Below, piece after piece: positions 51,305 to 61,572 of a stretch of 64,000 nt of DNA. The notes below the pieces were generated by a model. That model saw only the letters and a program-made list of their open reading frames with translations, did not search any database and was not told where the DNA came from. Position 1 is the stretch's first letter. The number at the start of each line of letters is the position of its first letter. Position numbers and translations under genes: made by a program. Source of the DNA: Phytophthora colocasiae (taxonomy: Eukaryota > Oomycota > Peronosporomycetes > Peronosporales > Peronosporaceae); NCBI GenBank assembly GCA_018806915.1, contig JAGKQI010000064.1, positions 372,001 through 436,000 of the forward strand. The letters run 5' to 3'.

Positions 51305-53588
51305 TTAAATGTTGAATGCCTCCCTTTGAACCGTTCGAAGCGCATAGGCTACTTTCAAAGCTGGTGGTCGATCACGAGGCTCCTGGTTCATACATTGTTT
51401 CGCCAATTCCAAGATGACCGGAGGGCAAGTCTCACTAAAAGTTGGCCGAAGAACTCCTCTCGCCACGTTTTGCAAAATAGGCATGTCGTCGTCGTTAATA
51501 TCAGCGTATGGAGGACTGTGAGTGTCAAATTCCGAGAGCAGCACGCCAAACGAGAAAATATCTGCAGATTCGTCGTAGTGACTTCCACAGAGAATTTCAG
51601 GAGCGTGCCATCGGTTTGTCCCCAATTCTGTTGTCATGTTTGTTTCGGATCGGAATCCACAAAGCTTCGCCTGCATGTCTGTCGAAACCAAGATGTTCTG
51701 GGATTTTAAATCTCTGTGTACCAGTGGCGAAGTCAAAGCATGAATGTAAATCAACGCTTCGATCACATCCACTGCAAGTTGTAGCTTTACTCGAGTCCAG
51801 TATCGAGGCCGCGCAGGAGACAAATACGTTCGTAAATCCCCATTCTCTACGTATTCAAAAAGAGCTTGGATACCGGAGCCTGTAGCCCACGCAACACCCA
51901 TAAACGCCACAATATTCGGATGATCCAGTTTCGAAATCAGCTTAATTTTCTCCAGGAAAGCTTGCAGTGTGCGCTCTGTGACGATTAAATCTTCTCGTAA
52001 ACGCTTAGATGCAAGAAGTTCAGAGTTGCAATAGCGAACGAGCCAAACAACCGCGAAATTTCCACTCCCAATAACTCGAATGTCCTGAATATCGTCGTAG
52101 TCTACTTGTAGGTGGGCAAGATCACGGTCGTCCCAAATCCCTACGGCCTGTTGTTTACTCGAACACCTTGGTATGTTGTAAATTCCCGTCGTTTTCTCTC
52201 TGTTGTGTAGCCTCCAGTAGTACATCCCAGTCGCAATTACAGCAGCAAACACAACTAACGCCACGATGATAGCAATTACGAGCAGGGAGCTGGTTTCAGC
52301 GTCACTACTGCGGCTATTTTCCATTCCATTTGATCCGGAAGAGTAGGAAATTCGAGAAATTGGCAGACCGCTGGGTGCAGATGAAGACAGATCGGATGGT
52401 AACGAGCCCGAGGAAGACGAAGAGAGCGAACGTGAATTTGTAGGGAGGTCGATGATACACACCACGACGTTATTGATCACTCGCTGCTCGGGGACACTGC
52501 AGTTTGCAGCAATGTGGAAGTCATGATCCGTTAAATCCAAGCTAATTCGTTGCAGAAAGTCGGTCTGGAATTCTGTAAACGTTCTGATGGTCAATGGATT
52601 GCCTCGGATGGTTAACTTGGTAAGATGCTGTAGATAGAAGATGCTTTCTGGAATCTCCGTCAAACTGTTGTCGTTCAAATATCTGCAATAAAATCAATTA
52701 GCTTCAGAAAAATAGTTGTGTTGGTTGAGCACTTACAGTTCCGTTAACCTTGGAAAATTGCCTTCAAACGACGATACATCGTTTCGGCACAGATCTCTAC
52801 AACACAGTCACATTTTTCTCATCAGGTTGAACTTAAAACTCGATAATTTACCTGAATTCACGTACAGCACCGTCAATTTCTCCCATGAAATGGACTCGTT
52901 CACACTCGTGATGTAGTTGTCGCTTATGTTCCTGTAAAAACATAAACAAATATTAATTCATTGCTGGAAGATATCCGAACCACAATACTCACAAGGTTAC
53001 TACATCTGGCAGCAATGGAAATTCCGTCAGTAATGTATTGGAGAGTGTCACCATTGAGACGGAGTTTGGCAACATACTGGGGATGTCGAATATTCTTGTC
53101 GATAGATTCATAGAGACCAAACTCACCGATGTCACTTGAGACTCCGTGAGTAAATTGTATGCCAATTGCAGGTTAACCACGTCACCTTTAACGATCTGCT
53201 GGTATTCGCCACCTCCAATCCAAACGCTGGTGGTTTGAGGAGACAACGTGAGCTGGTCAATGGCAGTGAGAACGTCGTTACTTGCAGTCGCGTAGACTAC
53301 ATCACTGCTCATGTTTTTCAAGCCGAACGGGATTACGAAGAGGAACTGGGTCGGATCCGAGTTGTAAGCTCCGAAAGCTCGGAAACACGTGTAGCTGCAC
53401 CCGTTGAAGTCGTTGATGCAGTCGTTTGTGCACTCAGTTTCGTTGGCAACCAGACAAGGTTCATACGCTCCACACGAATCGTTACCACACTTTGTGGTTA
53501 ATGTTTTTGCTGCAGCATGACATTCTTGAGCTGTTGCAGGAGCTGCAACAAGGTAAGCGGACATTAAAACTGCCACAAAGCGCTGCAT
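51305..53588 (-). CDS. LRR receptor-like protein with TKL kinase domain, probable pseudokinase
   Basis: Four exons on the minus strand (53588-52993, 52931-52866, 52796-52737, 52682-51305) sum to 2,100 bp, 699 residues. Introns are 61, 69 and 54 bp, all GT-AG. I chose ATG 53588 because it opens a signal peptide (MQRFVAVLMSAYLVAAPATA); an in-frame ATG at 53729 would hide it. A cysteine-rich head (CGNDSCGAYEPC) is followed by LRRs on their own exons, a Ser-rich stem, a TM helix near 365-390 and the kinase domain. Gly loop (VIGSGNFAVVWLV), Lys (ASKRL), HRDLKSQN (Asp565) and APE are kept, but DFG is G583-F-R. Loss of the DFG Asp suggests weak or no catalysis. Confidence 0.82.
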
Positions 53589-53748
53589 TTCGTTGCTGTA
53601 AGCCAGAACGGGAATGACTAGCAACGATCCCAGGACTCTGCTCGTGTCATCATTCGAATCCATTCGACTGCAACTTCGATAGAACTCGAGAGCCGGAAAA
53701 CCTTTATCGGAGGACTTGTATTTGCTCATTTACATCCTCTACTACTGT

Positions 53749-54267
53749 TTATTCCTTCTCCACTTCGAGCAACGCCGGCGTCTGCGTCTTGGACTGTCCC
53801 GCTGTCAGTTTAGTAAATCCGTAGTCGAGTGCCAGCCCCACAGCTCCCCATTTAAGTGGTCGGATCCACCCACGTACACGACGCCAACGACCGACCAGCG
53901 GGTAGACGGAATTCAGAGTCGTCCCGTACACAGCGAAGGCGGCGGGGGCCAACTTGGCGTTCCGAGCAGTTTGACTCGTCTCGTCGTCCTTGCCATCACT
54001 AAAGTACGACGTGCCCCACACCAAGAGCTCAGCGCCTGTGACGCCCAGTACGAGCGGATACACCATGAGCTTTGGGAGCTTCTCGGCCGTCCGCTTGGTC
54101 AGGTACGCGATGCCTTTGGCGCGTTTGTGCGAGCTCACGACCTTGGCGAACTGCAGGCCACCAGCCATGACCGAGAAGCCGGCGTAGCTCTGCGAGTCAT
54201 GATTCAGGAAGCGCCGCCAGCGGTGCTGCGCGTGTGCAGCGTGGTCGAAGGCCTTGACCGTCGTCAT
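53749..54267 (-). CDS. Small membrane-associated protein, unknown (172 aa)
   Basis: ATG 54267 to stop 53749. Three or four moderately hydrophobic stretches (YAGFSVMAGGLQFAKVV; LPKLMVYPLVLGVTGAELLV; LAPAAFAVYGTTLNSVYPL) separated by basic loops. Layout and spacing resemble the 174-residue neighbour at 54490-55014: each starts with a (R/Q)RW.RF motif and ends in a gly-rich GLALDYG/ALGYGAD block. I take them as an old tandem pair. No named family; a mitochondrial or organelle inner-membrane role would fit the composition but is only a guess. Confidence 0.6.
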   Translation of the reverse strand: MTTVKAFDHAAHAQHRWRRFLNHDSQSYAGFSVMAGGLQFAKVVSSHKRAKGIAYLTKRTAEKLPKLMVYPLVLGVTGAELLVWGTSYFSDGKDDETSQTARNAKLAPAAFAVYGTTLNSVYPLVGRWRRVRGWIRPLKWGAVGLALDYGFTKLTAGQSKTQTPALLEVEKE

Positions 54268-54489
54268 GATGATTTCCGTCTACGAGATAGACTGAAGCTA
54301 CCTCCTGATATCATACGGCCAGTAGATGCTGATGCCACGTGCTACAGCAGAGGGATTTGCTCGTTTTCAATTCGGTCAACGTCAAGTTGAGCCTAGAGGT
54401 GCCAACGTACATGCTTTCGCTTTATTGATAATAATGTACCGCTACTTCTTCATCTAGATGATGTTGGGTGAACTGGTCACGACGTCCGA

Positions 54490-55014
54490 TCACCTCTCGC
54501 GCGGACTGGCAACGAGCGGCTCGAACTCCAGGCGGTTCTCCTGGTAATGATGCAGTAGCATCTGCTCTTCCTCTTGCATTCGCAGCGCGTCCTTGTACTT
54601 TAGATGGTGGTAAATGCCGAAGACGTAGTCAGCTCCATATCCAAGCGCAGCGAGACCTAGAGCTCCCTTGGCCATTGCACGTGAACCACGGTGTACGTTG
54701 AGCAGTGCGCCACACACAGGGAACGCCATGAGCACGTTGTCGCGTGAGAAGTCCTGGCGGTAGTGCGACACAGCAGCGATCGAGAGTTTCATACCGGCGA
54801 TACCTACAGCAGCTGAACACACGAGCAGCGGCACTTTGGGGCCTGTACGACGAGCTGCGAGCGCCAGACGCTGAGCAGAAGGAAGCATCTTGTTCTTGGC
54901 GGCGTGGAATTCCTTGCCCACTTGGAAGACCGTGAAGAGTGCCGAACACGTGACGAAAGTGCTCAAATCTTCCTCAGCAAAGCGAGTCCATCGTTGCTGC
55001 AACGTCGTCTCCAT
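54490..55014 (-). CDS. Small membrane-associated protein, unknown (174 aa)
   Basis: ATG 55014 to stop 54490, intronless. Hydrophobic stretches near residues 20-32, 61-85, 95-106 and 115-130 (GPKVPLLVCSAAVGIAGMKL, MAKGALGLAALGYGADYVFG), with a charged Gln/Glu-rich tail (MQEEEQMLLHHYQENRLEFE). Probably a distant paralogue of the 172-residue gene downstream on the same strand. Divergently oriented from the phosphatase gene at 55242. Confidence 0.6.
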   Translation of the reverse strand: METTLQQRWTRFAEEDLSTFVTCSALFTVFQVGKEFHAAKNKMLPSAQRLALAARRTGPKVPLLVCSAAVGIAGMKLSIAAVSHYRQDFSRDNVLMAFPVCGALLNVHRGSRAMAKGALGLAALGYGADYVFGIYHHLKYKDALRMQEEEQMLLHHYQENRLEFEPLVASPRER

Positions 55015-55241
55015 CTCTGACGTACTAATAGTATTAATCTGGAACTTGTCTTTGCCGCGAGTCTGTTAAACGCAAAATGAATTGCAAGGGCAACAGGAAC
55101 AAGCAGAGCCGTCCATCACCGCAGATCTGAACTTGCGTAACGGTCGGACACATCCCCATACAGTACTATTTTTAACATTGATGTGCACCACACTAACATT
55201 ATTCCGGTGACAATAGCAATCTTACATTTTCGGTGCTGGAA

Positions 55242-56452
55242 ATGTGTCGTTCGCAATCATTCCTGCACAGACTGCAGGACACACTTGCCCGCCTCGATCG
55301 TCGCCTTCTCGCCCCCTTCCTGGCCATGAACACAGCACGCACTTCTCCTTCTGCTGTTCATAGCGGCATTGCATATCTGCGCAATGCTCTAGCCACCAAG
55401 AGCAATCTCCCAGAAGGTGCAGAAGCTGCCGTTGATGCATTTCTGGCCAATACGCAGCATCTGCAGCAACGTGACAGTCGGTCGGGCGCTTCAGGCTTTG
55501 AACATGAATACATGGAGCTCTGCTGGAGTATTGACAAAGCTCCGGGCTATGATGCAGCTCTCACGCCTCAGACGAAAGCTACGAAGGCCAAAAACCGGTA
55601 CCGAGACGTGCTGCCTTTTGAGAAGACGCGTGTGAAGCTGCAGACAGATAGTACCAAGCCTGACGACGACTATATCAATGCTAACTACATTGAAGGTGGC
55701 TACATCGCTTGCTGCGCGCCGGTACCCGCTGCCATCCGCGATTTCTGGCACATGGTGTGGCAATGCGACGTCCACGTGATCCTTATGCTCACCAACTTTG
55801 TGGAACGAGAGAGACTCAAAGCCGACATGTACTGGGACCCGCGTGGACAACCTGTGGACTTTGACGGCGTACATGTAAAGGCCTTGGACGAAGAGCAACA
55901 TCCTGCTAGTTTGGGATTTATTGTGAGAAGGTTCAAGGTCTGGAAGGCGGACGCTAAGGGCCAGGAGATCGAGAGTCGTGTTATTCAGCATATTCAGCTT
56001 ACGACGTGGCCAGACCACGGAGTGTTGCGAGACTTCCGGGTCATTGCGCCTATGCTGGATGCAGTCAATAGCTATCGCGAAAAGGCCTCGAGACAGCACA
56101 AGGTGGAGGTCAGAGTGGTGGTGCACTGTAGTGCAGGCATCGGAAGATCAGGCACGTTTATTGCCATTGATATCTTGTTGAAACAACTGTACCAGGTGCT
56201 GACCAGTAGAACTGGAGATACGGACGAGAACGCAAACGCGATGCAGCAGGCTCTGGATATCCCGCGTTTGGTGTATCGCCTGCGATCACAGCGACCTGGT
56301 ATGGTACAAACCCCGGTACGTTCATCTGTACATTTGACTTTGAAGGTATAGATAGTACTGACAATTCGATTATTACTTTTGGTGTGCAGGAGCAATATGA
56401 AATGATTTATCAATATTTAGCAGCCGTGGTTAGCAACAGCCAGCCATGGTAA
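55242..56452 (+). CDS. Classical protein tyrosine phosphatase
   Basis: Exons 55242-56315 and 56390-56452 (74-bp GT-AG intron) give 378 residues; the small second exon supplies EQYEMIYQYLAAVV after the Q-loop. The PTP domain spans about 90-375: phosphotyrosine-loop-like NRYRDVLPFE, DDDYINANYIEGGY, WPD loop TTWPDHG, catalytic HCSAGIGRSG (Cys296, Arg302) and Q-loop RPGMVQTPEQY. All catalytic residues are present. It removes phosphate from tyrosines, probably in the cytosol; no signal peptide or extra domain is evident. ATG 55242 is the first in frame; MNTART at 55326 is an alternative start. Confidence 0.88.
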
Positions 56453-56548
56453 CTGGGGTTCGAGATGCGACGAATGGGACGGACTTGTACAAATCTAATC
56501 TACAGGCAGGTTTACTGACCTTAGATAGAGATGAGCTCACTACATGTA

Positions 56549-56570
56549 TATGATATGAAATCATATCATA
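56549..56570. repeat. Inverted repeat between PTP and CDP-DAG synthase genes
   Basis: Arms TATGATATGA/TCATATCATA around AA, extended outside by CATG pairs with a 2-nt bulge. It lies in the 194-bp gap between two co-oriented genes; it could form a hairpin in the 3' or 5' leader. Confidence 0.5.
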
Positions 56571-56646
56571 CATGTTGAAGTGCTGAAACGACGCAACGCA
56601 TTGGTAGATAAACCGCTGGTCGATCATAACAGACAAGTAGTACGCA

Positions 56647-58212
56647 ATGTGCTTCCCTGCCTCGCCGGCCCAGTGTTATCCTAGTTGCGCCGCTATCCTG
56701 GCGCAGAGCTCTCAGGAAACGGTACTATCCCCACATGGCGAATATCTTTCGTACTCACTCGAGTCGTCAGAAGCCCCACCGGATCACAAAAGCCAACGCA
56801 AATGGGATTTGTGCCTTGCCGTGCTCCAGCTAAACGTGGTACAACGTGTGCTGTCGGCACTTGTATTAGCCCCAGCCGTGACGGCTTTCTTGTGGCTCTC
56901 GCCAGCGTTCGCTACGTCAACTGTGTGCAGCTTTGTAGTGAGTGCATGCTCGTATGAGTACGCGTGTTTGTCCAACCGGATTCGTCTGCGAATTCTCATT
57001 CGACTTGACGGTTTGGAAAGTATTTGGGATGAAGATTCTACGGCCTCACGCTCGAACGTCGAGGTACGTAGGCAGACGGTGGTGGAGGAATTCAGGAGTG
57101 ACAATGACAATACCGTCTCCCATTCGCAACAGTGCAGCTCCAGTACCACGCTCGAAGCAGATACTTTCCTAGAAAGACTACGATCGCCACAGACAGATCT
57201 TCGCTCTCACTGGGGAGAACAGGAGGAGGAGGAGATTGTACGTGCTGATGAAGAACTGCACGATCAAGAGATGAAACTGGGACGTCACGCAGTGAGTGCT
57301 CTAGCTTCAACGTATTGCTTCGGGAACGATAAATTGGCAGCGGTTTGCATCTCGTTGGTGCTTTGTGCGGCTTCGTCAGTGTTATTCCTTCTGTCAATTC
57401 AACATGTGAAGGCTATTCAGTCCACAGAGTTTTACGAATCAAGATGGTTCTACTCGATCACCACTAGCTTTGTAGCTGCTTTTTGTGCTTGTATGGCGCC
57501 GGATTGGCAGTACGCACTTACGATTCTCGTGCAATACGGCGTCTTCACTGTTCTCGCGATGTACTCGACGGGGTGTCCACTCAATGACTTCAGTTGTGGG
57601 ATTGGCTTGGATCCAGAGGTGGCTCTCCTAGTTGGTATGCTGATTGTGTTGATTTGTCGGTCTACTTGCTGCAGTAGTGGTGCTGAGGCGTTTCTCACGT
57701 TCATGCTTGACGTTCTCGGACTGTTCTACATCTCCGGCACGCTGTCTGTTCTCGTGGCGTTTGTGGACGATGAGCGACGACTTTTGTATCGCGAGTTACT
57801 GATTGCATTGCTTTACATTGTGTGGGCTTCCGACACTGGTGCTTACATCACGGGCAAAGTGCTGGAGTATGTTAAATATCCGTACTATCATCCACTTGCA
57901 GCTCATCTATCGAAGAACAAGGATTTCGAAGGGACCATAGGAGCTATCATCTTCGGGATCGGAGCTATGGCTATAGTATCCAAAGTATTGGAGTTGCCTG
58001 GATCGTTCCAATCGAAAGTTCTGTTTACTATCGCTGCTGTCATCATTGGACGGATCGGCGATTTATTCGAGAGTTTACTGAAGCGTGCGGCAGGAGTGAA
58101 AGACTCTGGTAAATTGATCCCTGGTCACGGAGGTATGCTGGATCGGATCGATGCTCTGATGTTCGCAACGTTAGTATTCTCCCGCTATTCCGCAGTTGGA
58201 CCATATTGGTAA
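56647..58212 (+). CDS. CDP-diacylglycerol synthase, tandem copy 1
   Basis: 521 residues from ATG 56647. About 55 variable residues, a conserved block NVVQRVLSALVLAPAVTAFL (first membrane segment), CSYEYACLSNRIRLR, a variable acidic/Ser-rich insert to about residue 210, then six to seven membrane segments. The C-terminal CTP-transferase signature is complete: [20 protein letters not shown], then [12 protein letters not shown]. The enzyme makes CDP-diacylglycerol from CTP and phosphatidate in the ER, the entry to phosphatidylinositol and phosphatidylglycerol. The preceding SKNKDFEGTIGAI and IGRIGDLFES motifs bind Mg and lipid in this family. First of five co-oriented paralogues. Confidence 0.88.
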   Translation: MCFPASPAQCYPSCAAILAQSSQETVLSPHGEYLSYSLESSEAPPDHKSQRKWDLCLAVLQLNVVQRVLSALVLAPAVTAFLWLSPAFATSTVCSFVVSACSYEYACLSNRIRLRILIRLDGLESIWDEDSTASRSNVEVRRQTVVEEFRSDNDNTVSHSQQCSSSTTLEADTFLERLRSPQTDLRSHWGEQEEEEIVRADEELHDQEMKLGRHAVSALASTYCFGNDKLAAVCISLVLCAASSVLFLLSIQHVKAIQSTEFYESRWFYSITTSFVAAFCACMAPDWQYALTILVQYGVFTVLAMYSTGCPLNDFSCGIGLDPEVALLVGMLIVLICRSTCCSSGAEAFLTFMLDVLGLFYISGTLSVLVAFVDDERRLLYRELLIALLYIVWASDTGAYITGKVLEYVKYPYYHPLAAHLSKNKDFEGTIGAIIFGIGAMAIVSKVLELPGSFQSKVLFTIAAVIIGRIGDLFESLLKRAAGVKDSGKLIPGHGGMLDRIDALMFATLVFSRYSAVGPYW

Positions 58213-58392
58213 AGAGCTTGAGATTAAAAAAAAGATTAAAACCAACTGTAAGCTACAAAATATAGTCTACAGCCACAAAATACGCTGAGACGGGTACGTT
58301 CACTACACGTTTTGTCACAAAGCAAATCATGGACCTCATAACATGTCCATGTAACATTTTAGTCGCGCCACTCATACTGGAGCCTTAGGGCA

Positions 58393-59973
58393 ATGACCGC
58401 CGACACCTCAGTCCTCTTCTCCTCCATTATGGACGCCTCCTGCACTGCGCCATCACCACACTCGGGGTTTCCTTACGTCCGTGAAGTCTCCGTGTCTCCG
58501 CGTTCTGCCACTTCGTCACGACGACAACGCAACGGCGACGCGTCTCAGTCCCTTGGCAGTCAGTGCGCCGAATTCTTCCGGCGTAATGCGGTGCAACGAG
58601 TAGTTTCCGCTGCGATATTAGCACCAGCAGTGACGGTATTTCTATGGTTGTCACCGGCGTTCGCGACAACGACAGTCTGTAGCTTTCTAACGAGCACTTG
58701 CTCGTACGAGTACGCATGTTTGGCGAATCGTATTCGACTGCGGATTTTAACACGGTTAGAAGCGATGGAGGGGCCGAGTGAAGGTACTAACAGGTGCTCA
58801 AGGTTTAATAGTGATACACTGTATCATCATACACGGAGTAATGCCAGTAGTGAAAGTATGAGCGCCGATGGGGACGATGAAGGCGTCTCACCTACGAATA
58901 GTCGACAAACCAGCACGGCTTCCACTGCGAGGATACGTAGTACGGGACGTGGATCACAGGTGACTGCGAGGGAACTACAGGCGGAGAGGGAGAACATGGA
59001 GATCGCAGTTGTGGACTGTGAGCTGAAAGATCAAGAGGATAGACTGAACAGTTGTGCAGTCACGGAACTCGCGACGACGTACTTTGATGGCCACGAGTGG
59101 GTTGCTGCTGTGTGGGTTGCGCTCTTCATATGCGCTTTCACTAGTTGTACCTTGCTGTTGTCGATCCAGAAGATCCCGCAATTGCACAGTACCGAGTTTT
59201 ACGATTCCCGCTGGATGTTCGCAATCGCGACAGGCTTTGTGGTGGGGCTCTCTGCGTGTTTTACACCGGACTGGCAGTACGCAGTCATCATGTTGATCAA
59301 GTACGTTGTGTTCATCTTCCTCACATTGCATTCCACTGCTTGCCCTATGAATCAGGGAGGTTGTGACCTCGAGGTCAGTACGGCCCACGTGTTTCTCATC
59401 GGTTTCCTGGTCGTTCTCGTTTTCCGCTTCGCTTCATCACGTAATAACGCTGAAGCTTTTGTGACGTTTATGCTGGACGTGGTGGGGCTGGTGTACATCA
59501 CAGGCACCCTCTCCATACTCGTGTCGTTTGTGGACGACGATATTCGTATTCGGTATCGGAAACTACTGATCGCGCTGCTGTACATTGTATGGGCGTCTGA
59601 CACTGGCGCTTACCTCGTTGGGAAGACACTGGTTTTCTTCAATTATCCGTACTACAACCCTCTTGCAGCGCACTTGTCCAAAAACAAGGATTACGAAGGC
59701 ACACTAGGCGCTATTGCATTCGGTATCGCTGCGATGGTTGCGGCATCGGATATCCTGGATTTACCTGGTTCTTTTGGGACGAAAGTGATCTACACAGTGA
59801 TTGCAGTGATAGCTGGTCGACTTGGAGACCTGTTCGAGAGCTTACTGAAGCGTGCTGCTGGAGTGAAAGATTCCGGCAAATTAATTCCGGGACACGGTGG
59901 AGCTCTGGACCGCATTGATGCGCTCATGTTCGCCACGGTTGTGTTTTCTCGGTATTATTCTCTGCATACGTAG
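58393..59973 (+). CDS. CDP-diacylglycerol synthase, tandem copy 2
   Basis: 526 residues from ATG 58393, 180 bp after copy 1. Same plan: divergent N-terminus, NAVQRVVSAAILAPAVTVFL, CSYEYACLANRIRLR, a longer Ser/Thr-rich insert (residues about 130-195), membrane segments, and [20 protein letters not shown] followed by [11 protein letters not shown]. All signature residues are present. The insert differs strongly from copy 1 in sequence and length while the catalytic end is nearly identical, so the copies may differ in regulation rather than chemistry. Confidence 0.88.
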   Translation: MTADTSVLFSSIMDASCTAPSPHSGFPYVREVSVSPRSATSSRRQRNGDASQSLGSQCAEFFRRNAVQRVVSAAILAPAVTVFLWLSPAFATTTVCSFLTSTCSYEYACLANRIRLRILTRLEAMEGPSEGTNRCSRFNSDTLYHHTRSNASSESMSADGDDEGVSPTNSRQTSTASTARIRSTGRGSQVTARELQAERENMEIAVVDCELKDQEDRLNSCAVTELATTYFDGHEWVAAVWVALFICAFTSCTLLLSIQKIPQLHSTEFYDSRWMFAIATGFVVGLSACFTPDWQYAVIMLIKYVVFIFLTLHSTACPMNQGGCDLEVSTAHVFLIGFLVVLVFRFASSRNNAEAFVTFMLDVVGLVYITGTLSILVSFVDDDIRIRYRKLLIALLYIVWASDTGAYLVGKTLVFFNYPYYNPLAAHLSKNKDYEGTLGAIAFGIAAMVAASDILDLPGSFGTKVIYTVIAVIAGRLGDLFESLLKRAAGVKDSGKLIPGHGGALDRIDALMFATVVFSRYYSLHT

Positions 59974-60092
59974 TTTTCAGTTCCTGCCTTAGTTCAAAAT
60001 GAGCAAAGAAATTAATAAAATACTTTAAAGCAGGATAGTTCAACGGATTGGACTTGTTGCGGGACAAGCAAAGCACGATCAAGCTCGTCAGG

Positions 60093-61424
60093 ATGAATTC
60101 TTCTCCGGATCAGATCCCGCGTTCACCACAAGAAAGTTTTCCGTACAGAGAACACGAAGTCATGCAGACAAAGGTGAATTGGAGATCAAAGTGCACCCTC
60201 CTGTTCCGTCACAATGTTGTGCAGCGTATTGTTTCAGCCATCGTGTTAGTGCCATTGGTGACGACATTTCTGTGGTTTTCTCCCGCCTTCGCAACAACTA
60301 TTGTGTGTAGTTTTGCCACGAGCGTCTGCTCCTACGAGTACGCGTGGCTAGCGATCCGAATCCGACTGCGGATCCTTGCGGGATGGCAGAAATTTGAGGA
60401 AATAAGTTCTCGCCCTGGAACAGACACAAGCGACCATGATAACGAACATCAAGTCAGCGTCGATGTCAATGAAACGGGACCCCAAGATGAAGCACTTGAA
60501 CGCTGTGCAGTAACAAATCTCGCGCTGCGATTTTGTCGTGGAAATATTTATCTGGCTGCATTTTGTATTGCGATTGTTGTGTCCATGGTATCATCAACGG
60601 CTCTTGTTCTGCTGGGGGGATGGCTTCATGAGTTGCAGTCGACTGAACTGTACAAGCACCACTGGGATTTCCCCGTGAGCTCAGGCTTCGTCGCCGGTTT
60701 GTGCGCGTGCTTGGCTCCGGACTGGCAGTTTGCAGTGGTGACGCTGATCAATTACGTCATGTTCGTCCTCCTCGCGATGCATTCAGCAGTGTGCTCAACA
60801 GTGCCCGGGTTCTGCAACTTCGTGATAATGCGGCGCGAAATCTTTCTCACTGGAGTAACAGTGATCCTTCTCTTCCGTTTCACCTGTGCTCGCAACCGAA
60901 TTGAAGCGTTTGTGGCGTTCATGCTGGACGTACTTGGCTTGGTGTACGTTCTCGGACCTCTATCCGTGATCGTTGCGTTTGTGGACGACAACAACCGCTC
61001 CCTCTTCCGGAAACTATTGATCGCACTGCTGTACGTCGTGTGGGCGTCGGATACCGGAGCTTATGTTGTTGGAAAAACGTTAGCGTATTTCAAATATCCG
61101 TACTACCATCCACTAGCCCCTCACTTGTCCAAGACCAAAGACTACGAAGGAACACTGGGTGCCATCGTCTTTGGGGTCCTAGCGATGGCTGTTGCCTCTG
61201 CGATTCTTGATCTTCCCGGATCCGTTGCAACCAAAGTTGGATACACTGTTGTTGCAGTGATCTTCGGACGATTAGGAGATCTGTTTGAGAGTATGCTGAA
61301 GCGTGCAGCGGGAGTCAAAGACTCGGGTACATTAATCCCTGGTCACGGCGGGGTATTGGATCGTATTGACGCTCTGATGTTCGCTACCATTGTCTTCTCC
61401 CGTTACTATGGACTGCGATTCTGA
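60093..61424 (+). CDS. CDP-diacylglycerol synthase, tandem copy 3 (short insert)
   Basis: 443 residues from ATG 60093 ([20 protein letters not shown]); the upstream in-frame codon at 60048 is TTG. It has the N-terminal block [35 protein letters not shown] differs from the other copies (W and I replace C and N). The variable insert is only about 40 residues, against 80-90 in the others, explaining the shorter length. The signature reads [20 protein letters not shown], then [11 protein letters not shown], so activity is expected. It is the most divergent copy of the array. Confidence 0.87.
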   Translation: MNSSPDQIPRSPQESFPYREHEVMQTKVNWRSKCTLLFRHNVVQRIVSAIVLVPLVTTFLWFSPAFATTIVCSFATSVCSYEYAWLAIRIRLRILAGWQKFEEISSRPGTDTSDHDNEHQVSVDVNETGPQDEALERCAVTNLALRFCRGNIYLAAFCIAIVVSMVSSTALVLLGGWLHELQSTELYKHHWDFPVSSGFVAGLCACLAPDWQFAVVTLINYVMFVLLAMHSAVCSTVPGFCNFVIMRREIFLTGVTVILLFRFTCARNRIEAFVAFMLDVLGLVYVLGPLSVIVAFVDDNNRSLFRKLLIALLYVVWASDTGAYVVGKTLAYFKYPYYHPLAPHLSKTKDYEGTLGAIVFGVLAMAVASAILDLPGSVATKVGYTVVAVIFGRLGDLFESMLKRAAGVKDSGTLIPGHGGVLDRIDALMFATIVFSRYYGLRF

Positions 61425-61430
61425 ATATTA

Positions 61431-61522
61431 TTTTGGATAACGGTCATCCGGATACGTTTATCCGGATGATGTGTCGTTTTGGATAACGGTCATCCGGATA
61501 CGTTTATCCGGATGATGTGTCG
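61431..61522. repeat. Two tandem 46-bp repeats, each with a perfect 10-bp-arm hairpin
   Basis: 46 bp beginning TTTTGGATAACGGTCATCCG occurs at 61431-61476 and exactly again at 61477-61522. Each copy contains CATCCGGATA-CGTT-TATCCGGATG. It lies just after the stop of copy 3 and about 50 bp before the ATG of copy 4, so it could act in 3'-end formation of one or in transcription of the other. Confidence 0.8.
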
Positions 61523-61572
61523 TCAGAGGTGGCTGGTCTCAGTGCCAAAGTCTCTTTGTGCCATCATTCGTC

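Noticed and set aside
53589..53729. Longer N-terminus for the LRR kinase from ATG 53729
   Set aside because: It would bury the clear signal peptide that begins at 53588; the extra 47 residues resemble untranslated sequence.
60048..60092. Upstream extension of CDP-DAG synthase copy 3 beginning MDLLRDKQ
   Set aside because: The codon at 60048 is TTG; the first ATG is 60093 and gives an N-terminus like the other copies.
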